In this document: positions 1 through 7,117 of the stretch, piece by piece
How the letters are laid out: each line of letters opens with the position of its first letter
How positions within the stretch are numbered: position 1 is the stretch's first letter
Source: Bacillota bacterium
GTDB taxonomy: Bacteria > Bacillota_I > Bacilli_A > RF39 > UBA660
Length of the DNA: 13,180 nucleotides
Assembly (NCBI GenBank): GCA_003149915.1
Contig: QAMK01000020.1
Span: 1 to 13,180, forward strand
Direction of reading: 5' to 3'
The notes under the pieces: generated by a model
The model's database searches: none
Told to the model about the DNA's origin: nothing
Seen by the model: the letters and a program-made list of their open reading frames with translations, nothing else
Translations under genes and position numbers: made by a program

Positions 1-42
1 CTCTTAATGTTGGGGTCCAGGGTTCGAGCCCCTGAGGGGGTA
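1..42 (+). tRNA. tRNA-Lys(CUU), 3' part only
   Basis: The window opens at tRNA position 32. The geometry is exact: a 7-nt anticodon loop with CTT at 3-5, anticodon-stem 3' strand at 8-12, a 5-nt variable loop, a 5-bp T stem (18-22 with 30-34) around TTCGAGC, a 7-nt acceptor strand (35-41) and discriminator A at 42. CCA is not encoded. The 5' half lies outside the window, so the anticodon is read from the loop alone. A long hairpin terminator follows directly and appears to be the insertion site of the element that fills the window. Confidence 0.85.
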
Positions 43-82
43 CAAAGCAAAAGACCGATAATCAATGATTATCGGTCTTTTT
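43..82 (+). terminator. Hairpin terminator of the tRNA-Lys gene, right arm partly replaced
   Basis: A 15-bp perfect stem (49-63 with 67-81) closes on the 3-nt loop AAT and ends in a T run. The left arm extends six bases further (43-48), but the right arm stops matching after position 81. The missing six bases are found at the far end of the window (13025-13030). This is the evidence that the hairpin was split by an insertion. Confidence 0.8.
57..81. repeat. Left copy of 25-bp direct repeat, attL-like
   Basis: This 25-bp stretch covers one hairpin arm, the loop and part of the other arm. It recurs without mismatch at 13000-13024 in the same orientation. The left flank is tRNA-Lys and the right flank is element sequence. 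A repeated segment at a tRNA 3' end is typical of tyrosine-recombinase attachment sites. No integrase is visible in the window, so the att role is inferred. Confidence 0.65.
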
Positions 83-146
83 GTTTTTGTGCGTCTGCCC
101 TGTTATCGGGTATTTTCGGATGGAAAAAGGGCTGTTTTCGGGGAAG

Positions 147-210
147 TGTTATACACTTTGTTATACACAAAATCGGTTGGTTAAACTTGTTTGCGCAACA
201 ATGCAAACAA
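147..210 (+). promoter_or_regulatory. Candidate operator/promoter region of umuD
   Basis: Two tandem copies of GTTATACAC lie 12 bp apart (148-156 and 160-168). Downstream is a perfect 8-bp inverted repeat, TTGTTTGC (187-194) and GCAAACAA (203-210), with an 8-bp spacer. Both precede the umuD start at 256. They look like protein-binding sites for control of a damage-inducible operon. No known SOS box was recognised and no clean TAnnTTTG box is visible here. Confidence 0.4.
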
Positions 211-255
211 ATGAATATCAGCATTTACACCGTTTTTCGCACGATGGAGAAAGAA

Positions 256-670
256 ATGAAAATATACAAACCCGAAATAAGCTCTCCGATAGCAATTCCG
301 CTTGCCGAGAGCAACTTCATGCCGGGTTCGCCTCCCCAGCCGATGATTTTCTGAAGGACAGCTCGATCTGAACCACCTGGTCGTAAAGTATCCCGAGGCG
401 ACATTCTTCGCACGGGTCGAGGGCGATTCGATGAAGGACGAGGGGATTGCCGAGGGCGATATTCTCGTGGTGGATAAAAGCATCGAACCGTACAACGGCT
501 GTCTGGCCGTGGCGTTCGTCGATGGGGAGTTCACCCTCAAGCGTGTGAAAATGGAACCGGACAAGATTCTGCTCATCCCGGCCAATCCGAAGTACAAGGC
601 CATCGAAATCTCCCCGGACAACGAATTCGCAGTTCGGGGCGTAGTCAACTACATCGTAAGAAAAGCCTGA
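256..670 (+). pseudogene. umuD: umuD-like S24 autopeptidase (translesion polymerase subunit), two frameshifts
   Basis: UmuD self-cleaves on RecA filaments and then activates UmuC as an error-prone polymerase. The reading needs three frames: start to about 320 (MKIYKPEISSPIAIPL...), about 321-354 (AGFASPADDF, the equivalent of the E. coli cleavage region CGFPSPAADY), and about 355-670 (GQLDLNHLVVKYPEATFFA onward). The catalytic Ser lies in EGDSMKDEG and the Lys in FTLKRVK. Restoring one base at each break gives 138 residues, the normal UmuD length. The start at 256 is chosen for the GGAG six bases upstream; ATG 244 is possible. The breaks flank the cleavage site, so as written no functional UmuD is made. 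Sequence error is an alternative. Confidence 0.8.
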
Positions 671-796
671 TCCGGGCAACCTATCCGGCCTACTCACAAT
701 CAAGGTAATACAAGCATCCGAAAAGCACCGTTTTTGTAGTTCTAACAGCCCCAAACAATACAAAGGGAGAACAACCCGTTTGGTTGCCGGAATAGT

Positions 797-2055
797 ATGT
801 TTGGACTTTGTGACGCGAATAACTTCTATGCGAGCTGCGAGAGGGTATTTAATCCGTCGTTGATTGGACGCCCTGTCGTGGTGCTTTCAAATAACGACGG
901 CTGCGTTATTGCGCGATCAAATGAAGCCAAGAAACTCGGTATTGAAATGGGTGCGCCCTACTTTCAGATCAAGCAACTCGCCCGCCGCGGCAATGTCGCT
1001 GTTTTCTCATCGAATTTGTGCTCTATGGCGACATGTCCCGGCGGGTCATGGGGTTGTTGAAAAAGTTCGTTCCGGCAACCGAGGTCTATTCTATCGACGA
1101 GGCGTTTCTGGATTTTTCGGGGGTCGATCCTGCGGCGCTCGATGGACTCGGCCATGAGATCGCTCGAACGGTGAAACAATATACGGGCATCCCTGTCAGT
1201 ATCGGCATTGCGCCGACAAAGACCCTTGCAAAGATTGCATCGAAGCTCTGCAAACAATACCCGAAATTAGATGGCTGTTGCTTCATGCACCGCCCGCAGG
1301 ATATTGAAAAGGTGCTGCGCAGGTATCCTATTGAGGATGTTTGGGGTGTGGGCCGACGCTATGCGAAGATGCTCAAGGCAAACGGCGTCAACACAGCCTG
1401 GGACTTTACGCAACTTACGCCCGAGTGGGTGCGCAAACGCATGTCTATTGTCGGGCTACGCATGTGGAAAGAGCTGCGCGGCGAGGCGTGCATCGGGTTC
1501 GAGCAGGCTCCGGCAAATAAAAAGCAAATCGCCACGACGCGGACATTCGCCCACGACATCGACGACTTCGGGGAACTGCACCAGAGCGTCGCCCAGTATG
1601 CGGCCTCATGTGCCGAGAAACTCCGCAAGCAGAACAGCGTATGCGGGGAGATCGTCGTATTCATTTTGACCAACCGCCACAAGGACAACATTCCCCAGCA
1701 TTATGAAAGCCGCCCGTTGAAACTCTCCGTCCCGACAGACAGCACGCTGGAACTGACGAAGTATGTCTCCTTGCTGCTCCGGCAGATTTTCCGAAAAGGT
1801 TATGCCTACAAGCGGACGGGCGTGATACTCTCGGACATCAGTTCAAAGACCGGAACGCAGCGCGATATGTTCGACGCCGCCGACCGGGATAAGCATGACA
1901 GGCTGATGAAAGCGATAGACGGGCTTAACGCCGCCTATGGCAAACCGAAGATCGTCACGGCTGCCGAGGGTTTCGAGCGGTTCAAAATGAACCGACAGCA
2001 CTTATCAGGCAAGCCCACGACGGACTGGAGCCAGATCATACGGGTAAAAGGCTGA
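797..2055 (+). pseudogene. umuC: umuC-like Y-family DNA polymerase V subunit, one frameshift
   Basis: UmuC is the catalytic subunit of translesion polymerase V. The N-terminus reads MFGLCDANNFYASCERVFNP, with the first catalytic Asp in the DANNFYASCE motif. NDGCVIARSNEAK follows, then YSIDEAFLDFSG with the active-site D-E pair, then the thumb and little-finger regions. The reading changes frame at about 1012-1018, where SSN should run on to FVLYGDMSRRVM; one missing base explains it. Repaired, the protein has about 419 residues, the usual UmuC length. The gap to umuD is 126 bp. A perfect hairpin overlaps the stop codon. As given, the palm domain is split between two products. The family call is secure; whether the break is biological is not. 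Confidence 0.85.
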
Positions 2056-2077
2056 CAGTTTCCTGTCAGCCTTTTAC
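2044..2077 (+). terminator. Terminator of umuDC, symmetric
   Basis: A perfect 15-bp stem (2044-2058 with 2063-2077) closes on TTTC, contains the umuC stop codon and has CTTTTAC on its 3' side. The symmetrical A/T-rich flanks mean it could also stop minus-strand transcripts from the downstream toxin block. Confidence 0.75.
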
Positions 2078-2154
2078 ATTCAATATATTTACGGAAGGTA
2101 TTCCGTTAAACGAATCGCTATTCAAACAACTCGCATCCCATAACGATGCCGATA

Positions 2155-2697
2155 CTACTCAAAATCGCAATCCTTAAAGTTAGCGATAGTACTTAGGGGT
2201 GAAACGCTTTCGGAAACAATATGCCCATCAATGAAAACAAATGTCCAAGTAATGACTTTATCATTGATGACATTGATTATTGTTGCTCCATAATCAGCAA
2301 AACTTTTTGTGAAAGCTGTATGTCGAAAGAATAAATTATTTTCCGCCTTGAATGTGTTATCTAAAAAGAAGAGTTTATTTCGGTACAGCACACACCCGAC
2401 ATATTTTTTTGCAAAAAAGTCATTGAGACCGATTCCTCTCAATGTCGAATCATAATAAACCTTTATCGAAGTTAATGAGTCCGAGTAAATTGATTGTGTT
2501 AAGATGTAAGTTCCCTTTTCATCAAGCCACTGATGTTCCGAATTAAGTAATTTATCCAGAAAAACTATTCCCTCTTCAGTCGGGGTATAGATTGACAGAT
2601 AAACAGAATCTTTTTTAAAATCCTGGCCATGACAATATTGCGTACCAATGTATGACATCATCAAAAATGAAATGAAAAACACTATCTTCTTCTCCAT
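2155..2697 (-). CDS. Probable secreted immunity protein of JAB-toxin cassette 1
   Basis: This is a 180-residue protein with an N-terminal signal peptide (MEKKIVFFISFLMMSYIG... to about residue 25), so it should be exported to the periplasm. No named family was recognised. The ATG overlaps the last 16 nt of the upstream JAB-like toxin gene in another frame. Such tight coupling is usual for toxin-immunity pairs and is the main evidence for the role. A central segment, GCVLYRNKLFFLDN, preceded by an FLDKLL motif, resembles FLVGLDSLL and GCFTHNNRIFIVSG in the candidate immunity protein of cassette 2. That suggests the two are distant relatives serving related toxins. The reading frame is intact. 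Export is predicted from sequence; immunity function is inferred. Confidence 0.6.
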   Translation of the reverse strand: MEKKIVFFISFLMMSYIGTQYCHGQDFKKDSVYLSIYTPTEEGIVFLDKLLNSEHQWLDEKGTYILTQSIYSDSLTSIKVYYDSTLRGIGLNDFFAKKYVGCVLYRNKLFFLDNTFKAENNLFFRHTAFTKSFADYGATIINVINDKVITWTFVFIDGHIVSESVSPLSTIANFKDCDFE

Positions 2698-3452
2698 GGG
2701 GTCATCGGTTGTCTATTATTATATCTAATCGAAGGAAAACCGTTGTTCATTTGAATACTATAAGGATATATAGCACCAGATCCGGTGTACTGTAAATAAT
2801 TGGGCTGTCTTACACCGTTATTATGGTAGATATAAGTAGGAACCTTACGCCCATTATTCAATGCAGTATGAAATACTCTATCATTGTCCGATGGCACTGG
2901 AGTACTGGGATGACTATGTGTATGTTCCCTTATAGTATATCCATTGTTAATTATATAAAGAGAGGATGCTTCTTTATAGGGGGTATGCGATGTACTTACA
3001 AAACCATTGCCTGAATCAGCAGTACCCACTTTAGTGTGGCTCCATTCAATATCATTCTGATTATTAGACATAACTTCAAATAATTTCTGGCCGTTATCAT
3101 CTCCTGCAATATTAAACAGAGTAAGATTGTAGTTCTCCCCGTCTATTTCATAACTCACTTCACTAACGCCTTTTACAGTACCATATTCAAAAGAAACGGA
3201 ATACATATCACCCTCCATTCTTTTTCCCTCATTATTCACCATAAAAAACGCATCTTGTGTCTTATCTTTTATGCGATTGACAATCTCTCCATTTTGATTG
3301 ATCTCCCAAACATCCTGCCCATCCGGATCAACATACTTAATCGGATTACCGGCACAATACGCATACGGTGAAATCGGATGATACCCGTAGGTCAAATCTA
3401 CTGAAAATAAAGCGACAATGCAAATCGCAGCGGTCAAAAATTTAGGTTTCAT
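2682..3452 (-). CDS. Signal peptide + RHS core terminus + JAB-like toxin (cassette 1)
   Basis: This is a 256-residue protein. Residues 1-23 form a signal peptide (MKPKFLTAAICIVALFSVDL...). Residues 24-45 are the end of an RHS-repeat-associated core (SPYAYCAGNPIKYVDPDG), and the remainder is the variable toxin. The toxin carries HSHP at 179-182 followed by Ser188 and Asp191, matching the JAMM/JAB metal-site pattern HxHP...SxxD, as in JAB-like toxin families. RHS proteins normally have over a thousand residues of shell before this motif; here there is none. The 22-nt leader and the first 135 nt are nearly identical to cassette 3. The stop overlaps the immunity candidate. JAB domains are Zn peptidases or deubiquitinases; the target here is unknown. 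The intact ORF suggests a small, exported toxin. Confidence 0.75.
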   Translation of the reverse strand: MKPKFLTAAICIVALFSVDLTYGYHPISPYAYCAGNPIKYVDPDGQDVWEINQNGEIVNRIKDKTQDAFFMVNNEGKRMEGDMYSVSFEYGTVKGVSEVSYEIDGENYNLTLFNIAGDDNGQKLFEVMSNNQNDIEWSHTKVGTADSGNGFVSTSHTPYKEASSLYIINNGYTIREHTHSHPSTPVPSDNDRVFHTALNNGRKVPTYIYHNNGVRQPNYLQYTGSGAIYPYSIQMNNGFPSIRYNNRQPMTPWRRR

Positions 3453-3474
3453 AATAATATAATTTTAGGGTTAC
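3318..3474 (-). repeat. Conserved cassette head, copy 1 (leader, signal peptide, RHS junction)
   Basis: This 157-bp block covers the 22-nt leader beginning GTAACCCTAAAA and codons 1-45. By eye it is well over 90% identical to 6949-7105, and similarity ends abruptly at the DPDG codons. A shared head with unrelated tails suggests tails are exchanged by homologous recombination. Confidence 0.75.
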
Positions 3475-3895
3475 GTGTACTCGTGAAAAATGATAAACAG
3501 GAATGTTACGATGTCGGGTACATTATACAAGGAAAGTGGCATTCCAAAGTCGGCAAAGTTACACATTGGAAAAGATTTGCTTTATAGCATTTGAAGATAA
3601 CGATTCTTTGGGAAGATGGAACCCAGGTTATTCGGATTAATGTTGGAATAAAAAAGCTGATAGTTTTCTATCAGCCCTTTCTGTCAATCTGCTTTATCGC
3701 AAAGTTTCGCCGTAAACAGACCCTCCATGTTTTTCAAACAATTCCTCCATTTCCCGATCACTGATTCGTCAAGGGTAGCGTTCAGTATTTATATCGGATC
3801 GGTTTTACAAAAATATATCTGTAAATTAATTTAGCAATTAATTAGGTGAGATATTTTTTCGTGATATAGGATTGACCTTACACAAAACAAAAGAC
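3475..3895. other. AT-rich spacer between cassettes 1 and 4, no complete gene
   Basis: No complete gene was found in this stretch of just over 400 bp. It holds a minus-strand terminator-like hairpin (3656-3675) and, upstream of it on the minus strand, a short open tail of about 24 codons ending at 3694 (RISDREMEELFEKHGG...LR). This may be the end of a lost gene. Positions 3780-3870 are AT-rich without recognisable features. The spacer fits repeated deletion in a cassette array. Confidence 0.4.
3653..3678 (-). terminator. Minus-strand terminator-like hairpin
   Basis: An 8-bp stem, GCTGATAG (3656-3663) with CTATCAGC (3668-3675), closes on TTTT. Read on the minus strand it is followed by a T run (the A run at 3650-3655). 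It sits just downstream of a decayed minus-strand coding tail. Confidence 0.55.
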
Positions 3896-4225
3896 CTAAA
3901 GCTGAATTCTACCTTTTACAACTTTCACAACACTTACGACCTCATTTTTTTCGGGCTTACCAATGGGATATTTCAGCACCAAGCTATCACCTTTCTGCGC
4001 AACAGGCAATTTATGCGTGGAGTAAACTCCTCTTATCGTATCACCTTTATACTCGAACTCATAGCTGATATTCATCTTGAAATAGTTATCCCTTAACGGA
4101 TAGGTCTTCGTTTCATACACATACGCTCTTACATATTCGTATTCTTTTGGCCGGCAACCAAATACCGACAATAACGATACGAAAAAAAGTAAAGTGATGA
4201 TCTTTGTGCTTTTATTTATATCCAT
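3896..4225 (-). CDS. Orphan lipoprotein, probable immunity protein of deleted toxin (cassette 4)
   Basis: This is a 109-residue protein starting MDINKSTKI, with a hydrophobic stretch and lipobox ending SVFGC (Cys24), so it should be a lipoprotein. The start at 4225 is preferred over the longer in-frame ATG at 4369, which belongs to the remnant toxin head. Its ATG overlaps the final 14 nt of the remnant toxin tail (YGYK stop), the same coupling seen in cassettes 1 and 3. The mature part is rich in beta-type segments (YFKMNISYEFEYKGDTIRGV) and matches no family I recognise. An intact immunity gene beside a deleted toxin fits orphan immunity, which still protects against relatives carrying the toxin. 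That role is inferred from context. Confidence 0.55.
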   Translation of the reverse strand: MDINKSTKIITLLFFVSLLSVFGCRPKEYEYVRAYVYETKTYPLRDNYFKMNISYEFEYKGDTIRGVYSTHKLPVAQKGDSLVLKYPIGKPEKNEVVSVVKVVKGRIQL

Positions 4226-4369
4226 AAGCCTTGAGATAAGCGTTCCATGCTGCTTTTGTATTTGAACCGCGTCCTTTATATCCACCGAACTGAGATGATA
4301 CCCGGATGCCAAATCTACCGAAAATAACGCAGCAATGCAAATCGCAGCGGTCAAAAGCGCAGTCTCCAT
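4212..4369 (-). pseudogene. Remnant toxin of cassette 4: signal-peptide head joined to last toxin residues
   Basis: The first 25 codons (METALLTAAICIAALFSVDL..SGYH) match the head of cassettes 1 and 3. The sequence then jumps, out of frame, to a short tail reading QFGGYKGRGSNTKAAWNAYL, followed by KAYGYK and a stop at 4212. The whole RHS junction and toxin body between them are missing. The open head frame runs on into the lipoprotein gene, so a fused product of 157 residues is possible but probably accidental. The tail belongs to an unrecognised toxin. This appears to be an internal deletion that removed toxicity while keeping immunity. Confidence 0.65.
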
Positions 4370-4492
4370 AATAGCGTATTTTCAAAGTTTATAGCAACTT
4401 ACATTGCTATAACTTCAGAGCAGGCGGTCGAAGGCGGTTCATTTCGCTTTGCAGAAACCTGTTCGGTATGTGAAGATAATTGAACCGATAGG

Positions 4493-4979
4493 TTATTCGG
4501 AATAAAGTCCTCCATTTTTTATTTGGAATATCCAAGTCGGAATATCATCTTCAAGCGAGAAAATTGATGGTTGTACATAATCTCTATACAAAAAAGATTT
4601 TGTTTCTGCGGTTTTATCAAACATTCCCTCTGGTATATTGCCGGACACGATGAAAATCCGGTTATTATGGGTAAAACAACCTGCTGTTTTTTCTCTTTTT
4701 CGACCGGGGTATTTGGCTTAATTCGACAAAAAAGTCTGTTCCGTTCTCAATAGGTTTTATGCTTACTCTGAAATATTTATATTCGTTGTTATTTACATCC
4801 GGATCAGGTGATTTCTGCAACAGCGAATCCAAACCGACTAAAAATGTCGAATCCACAACCGCCAGAACAGGCAAAGAATATTGTGCTGTTTCCATCGTGG
4901 GATTACGTTTCCCACCGACCTGGGCCAGCAATTCTCCGCTATATGTCAATAGTGCCAATATACAAAGGAACTTTTTCAT
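4493..4979 (-). pseudogene. Secreted immunity-like protein of cassette 2, frameshifted
   Basis: The gene begins MKKFLCILALLTYSGELLAQ, a clear signal peptide, 12 nt after the stop of the cassette 2 JAB toxin. The first frame is open to 4665. Coding character continues in another frame to 4493 (NNRIFIVSGNIPEGMFDKTA... to ...KNGGLYSE). The change falls in the A-rich run at about 4687-4705; one extra base (or two missing) accounts for it. Repaired, the protein has about 161 residues. FLVGLDSLL and GCFTHNNRIFIVSG resemble segments of the cassette 1 immunity candidate. A slippery A-run indel could be a phase-variable site, decay, or a sequencing error. The function is inferred from position. Confidence 0.55.
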
Positions 4980-4991
4980 CGCCTATATTTA

Positions 4992-5633
4992 TTAAAATTT
5001 ATTAAAGTCGGCTCTTTTCGATCTTGAGCCGAATGGTATCTTTTGTTGCGTCGGGACATAATAAATATGGAATTGGGGGGGGGTATTCAAACCGCGCTTC
5101 CTGTATTCATTAGTGAGATGGGTTGCCGCGCCCATGTCTCCCGTCTTATTATTACCAAAATCTGATGGAAACGGATTATTCGGATGACTGTGATTAATTT
5201 CCCGAACTATATATCCATCTCCTACTTGTCCGTTAATTAAATTGGGGATGGCAGCCTCTTGGCGTGCAGTATGCGAAGTAGTGATGAAATTCAATCCTTT
5301 GTCACCTTCAATCCCAGTCATAATCTGGCCTATTTCAACCTTGCTCTCACTTCCGGAAATATGATCCGCCATGAAATTGAATAAAGCCGTTCCATTGTCA
5401 TCGCCTCTCATCCGAAAAACATCATAAGAACCTACCGCAACACCGTCGGGAGAATATGTGTAAGTTTTTTGAGATTCAATAGTCTCATATTCATATTCCA
5501 GTCCATGTCCCGTGCGTTGCCATTCGCCATCCACTTGTTTCACCATATAAAACGCATCGATTTTATCTGTTTCTATATGGTTGACAATATTTCCTTTATT
5601 ATCAAATTTCCATACATCTTCCCCATTTCTCGA
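4992..5633 (-). pseudogene. JAB-like toxin domain of cassette 2, leader and RHS head lost
   Basis: The open frame runs from just after a TGA (5634-5636) and reads RNGEDVWKFDNKGNIVNHIE..., matching cassette 1 from NG of its DPxG motif (DPDGQDVWEINQNGEIVNRI). The JAB-like core GYIVREINHSHP is followed by NNPFPSD. The signal peptide, the RHS core and any normal start are gone, so a product could start only internally (for example at Met 5546) and would not be exported. The SxxD Asp of cassette 1 has no clear equivalent (SDFG here). The upstream junction joins it to an unrelated decayed fragment. It is a homologous but non-identical JAB toxin, now probably silent, and its immunity candidate also carries a frameshift. 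Confidence 0.65.
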
Positions 5634-5636
5634 TCA

Positions 5637-5813
5637 TCTCTTTTATACTCCGATTCATTTCCTCACGTTCGGTGTCAGTCAAATTCTCGGTGGCAAATTC
5701 ACGCCAAGAAGTTTAGGATTAAGCCCTTCCACGGCATCCAACATCAATTCCTTTGAGACATATACATTCTCTCGGGGATTAATTGTTTTGGGGTCAATAC
5801 AGTCCGGTATGTT
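5637..5813 (-). pseudogene. Decayed fragment of an unrecognised gene
   Basis: A coding-like reading starts at 5813 as NIPDCIDPKTINPREN, continues through VYVSKELMLDAVEGLNPKLL, then shifts frame to EFATENLTDTEREEMNRSIK...EKWG, where it meets the truncated JAB toxin. Neither end is natural: a stop lies just upstream at 5814-5816 and the 3' end is fused. No family was recognised. It is probably the tail of another cassette member that recombined at the RHS/toxin boundary. Confidence 0.4.
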
Positions 5814-5855
5814 TTAATTCTGTGTCGTATGAAAAAAGAGAGTTACAGCGTATCT

Positions 5856-6353
5856 TCAACCTACCCAGAGATAATTTCGGCTGGCGTACACGATAAATAT
5901 AACTTCGCAAAGTGTCAAAATGAAGATTAACAGCAGATAAAAATACCAGTATTCAGGTCTGCACCCTTTTTTATTTATGACAAATAATAATACGAATGAA
6001 AGAATGGGCATAATGCACAATAAATCCATGATATTGGTTCGGAATAACACTCCCGCACAAAGACAATAGATAGGGAAAACTATGAACCCCGCAATAGCTA
6101 TATTTGCCAATGTCCATCCCAGAGGAGGATATTTTGTAAGATTCAACAGCCCGATTACAGCACACAGAGCAAAAAACATATCCTGGGCAGAGTAAAGATA
6201 TGATTTATAACTGACCAAGCCCAAAATACCTTCCTGAAAATATCGGTTAAGCGGATCAAGCAATATATACAAGCATGACAAAATAATTACGGCCCAAATA
6301 AAAATACGCGTCTTCTTACCAGTTGGACACAGCATTTCGGTAGTCTTTTTCAT
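5856..6353 (-). CDS. Polytopic membrane protein, probable immunity protein of cassette 3
   Basis: This 165-residue protein has about five hydrophobic membrane segments (near residues 17-34, 54-72, 80-104, 107-126 and 136-157) and no signal peptide. Its ATG lies inside the last 38 nt of the upstream HExxH toxin gene in another frame, so the two must be co-transcribed and probably co-translated. No family was recognised. Membrane immunity proteins are common partners of toxins acting in the periplasm or on the inner membrane, which fits the signal peptide on the toxin. An alternative later start exists at MLCPTGKK. The frame is intact. The immunity role rests on position and topology. Confidence 0.6.
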   Translation of the reverse strand: MKKTTEMLCPTGKKTRIFIWAVIILSCLYILLDPLNRYFQEGILGLVSYKSYLYSAQDMFFALCAVIGLLNLTKYPPLGWTLANIAIAGFIVFPIYCLCAGVLFRTNIMDLLCIMPILSFVLLFVINKKGCRPEYWYFYLLLIFILTLCEVIFIVYASRNYLWVG

Positions 6354-7083
6354 TGTCGTAAAATCTATAATTTATATTTTGATCTTTGTCGATATAAACT
6401 TCTATGTAATGTGTTACAGATGTATCTCCCGAGGTGCTGACATAGCTAAATCCGGCTTTGTTGCCGTCTTTGCTGGAATCTATATTCGAGAATTCGGATA
6501 TTTTCGCATCAACAGGAAAAAAGGCCGGGCTAAAATCAGAAAGGCCGTCGTATTCGAATCTTATTGGCCCTTCGCCCCAAGACGAGCGTAAATAATTGGC
6601 AAAACCTACTGCTCCTTCTTCAAGACGGGTTACACCTTTTACCGCACCATCATACCGCCCCATATTACCTGTATCATCCTGAAAACCATGAAACAGCTCG
6701 TGTCCCATCGCCGTTGCGCTTGAAAGCGATCCTCCGTCTACTCTTGGACGCCAAGGATTTTTGACATAAGAAATCGTTCTGGATTTATAGTCGTAAGAGG
6801 AACTTCCCGTCCAAAAAGTTCCTTCAAGGTTATATGTCTTACCAGAGCCTATCATTCGATCTGCAACCATTCTGCCCCCGCTTGTAGCGACAATCTTTGC
6901 CATATTATACATAGCTCCGGAAGCATTATTTGCAATCTTTAATTTGTTACCATTCGGATCGACATATTTAATCGGATTGCCGGCACAATACACATACGGC
7001 GAAATCGGATGATACCCGTAGATCAAATCTACTGAAAATAAAGCGACAATGCAAATCGCAGCGGTCAAAAGTTTAGGTTTCAT
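6316..7083 (-). CDS. Signal peptide + RHS core terminus + HExxH zincin-like toxin (cassette 3)
   Basis: This is a 255-residue protein. Residues 1-23 are a signal peptide nearly identical to cassette 1, and residues 24-45 are the RHS core end (SPYVYCAGNPIKYVDPNG). An unrelated toxin domain follows. HELFH at 128-132 is a zincin metal motif, and RLEEGAVGFANYLR about 20 residues later supplies a likely third ligand (Glu155 or Glu156). This layout recalls effector metallopeptidases such as the M91 family. No RHS shell precedes it. The gene starts 34 nt after the transglutaminase-like gene and lacks an obvious promoter of its own, so it may be read from that promoter. The stop overlaps the membrane immunity candidate. 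The substrate is unknown; a peptidase acting outside the cytoplasm is the best inference. Confidence 0.75.
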   Translation of the reverse strand: MKPKLLTAAICIVALFSVDLIYGYHPISPYVYCAGNPIKYVDPNGNKLKIANNASGAMYNMAKIVATSGGRMVADRMIGSGKTYNLEGTFWTGSSSYDYKSRTISYVKNPWRPRVDGGSLSSATAMGHELFHGFQDDTGNMGRYDGAVKGVTRLEEGAVGFANYLRSSWGEGPIRFEYDGLSDFSPAFFPVDAKISEFSNIDSSKDGNKAGFSYVSTSGDTSVTHYIEVYIDKDQNINYRFYDNEKDYRNAVSNW

Positions 7084-7105
7084 AATAATATAATTTTAGG
7101 GTTAC
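6949..7105 (-). repeat. Conserved cassette head, copy 2
   Basis: This is the second copy of the 157-bp head (22-nt leader, signal peptide, RHS junction). The leader is identical to 3453-3474. Similarity stops at the DPNG codons on one side and at GTAACCC on the other, defining the unit sharply. Confidence 0.75.
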
Positions 7106-7117
7106 AGTATCGGTGTT

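Noticed and set aside
148..168. GTTATACAC tandem copies as plasmid iterons
   Set aside because: Only two copies and no replication initiator gene nearby; a regulatory role is more economical.
181..763. Minus-strand ORFs of 148-155 codons opposite umuD
   Set aside because: They are antisense shadows; the plus strand has clear S24 peptidase motifs.
3896..4369. A single 157-residue signal-peptide protein
   Set aside because: The in-frame reading fuses a remnant toxin head to a lipoprotein with its own start and lipobox; the overlap with a separate toxin tail frame shows two genes.
3620..4505. Shared GGTTATTCGGA at both spacers as a cassette boundary repeat
   Set aside because: Only about 11 bases match, and one copy lies within the end of the cassette 2 immunity gene; chance is sufficient.
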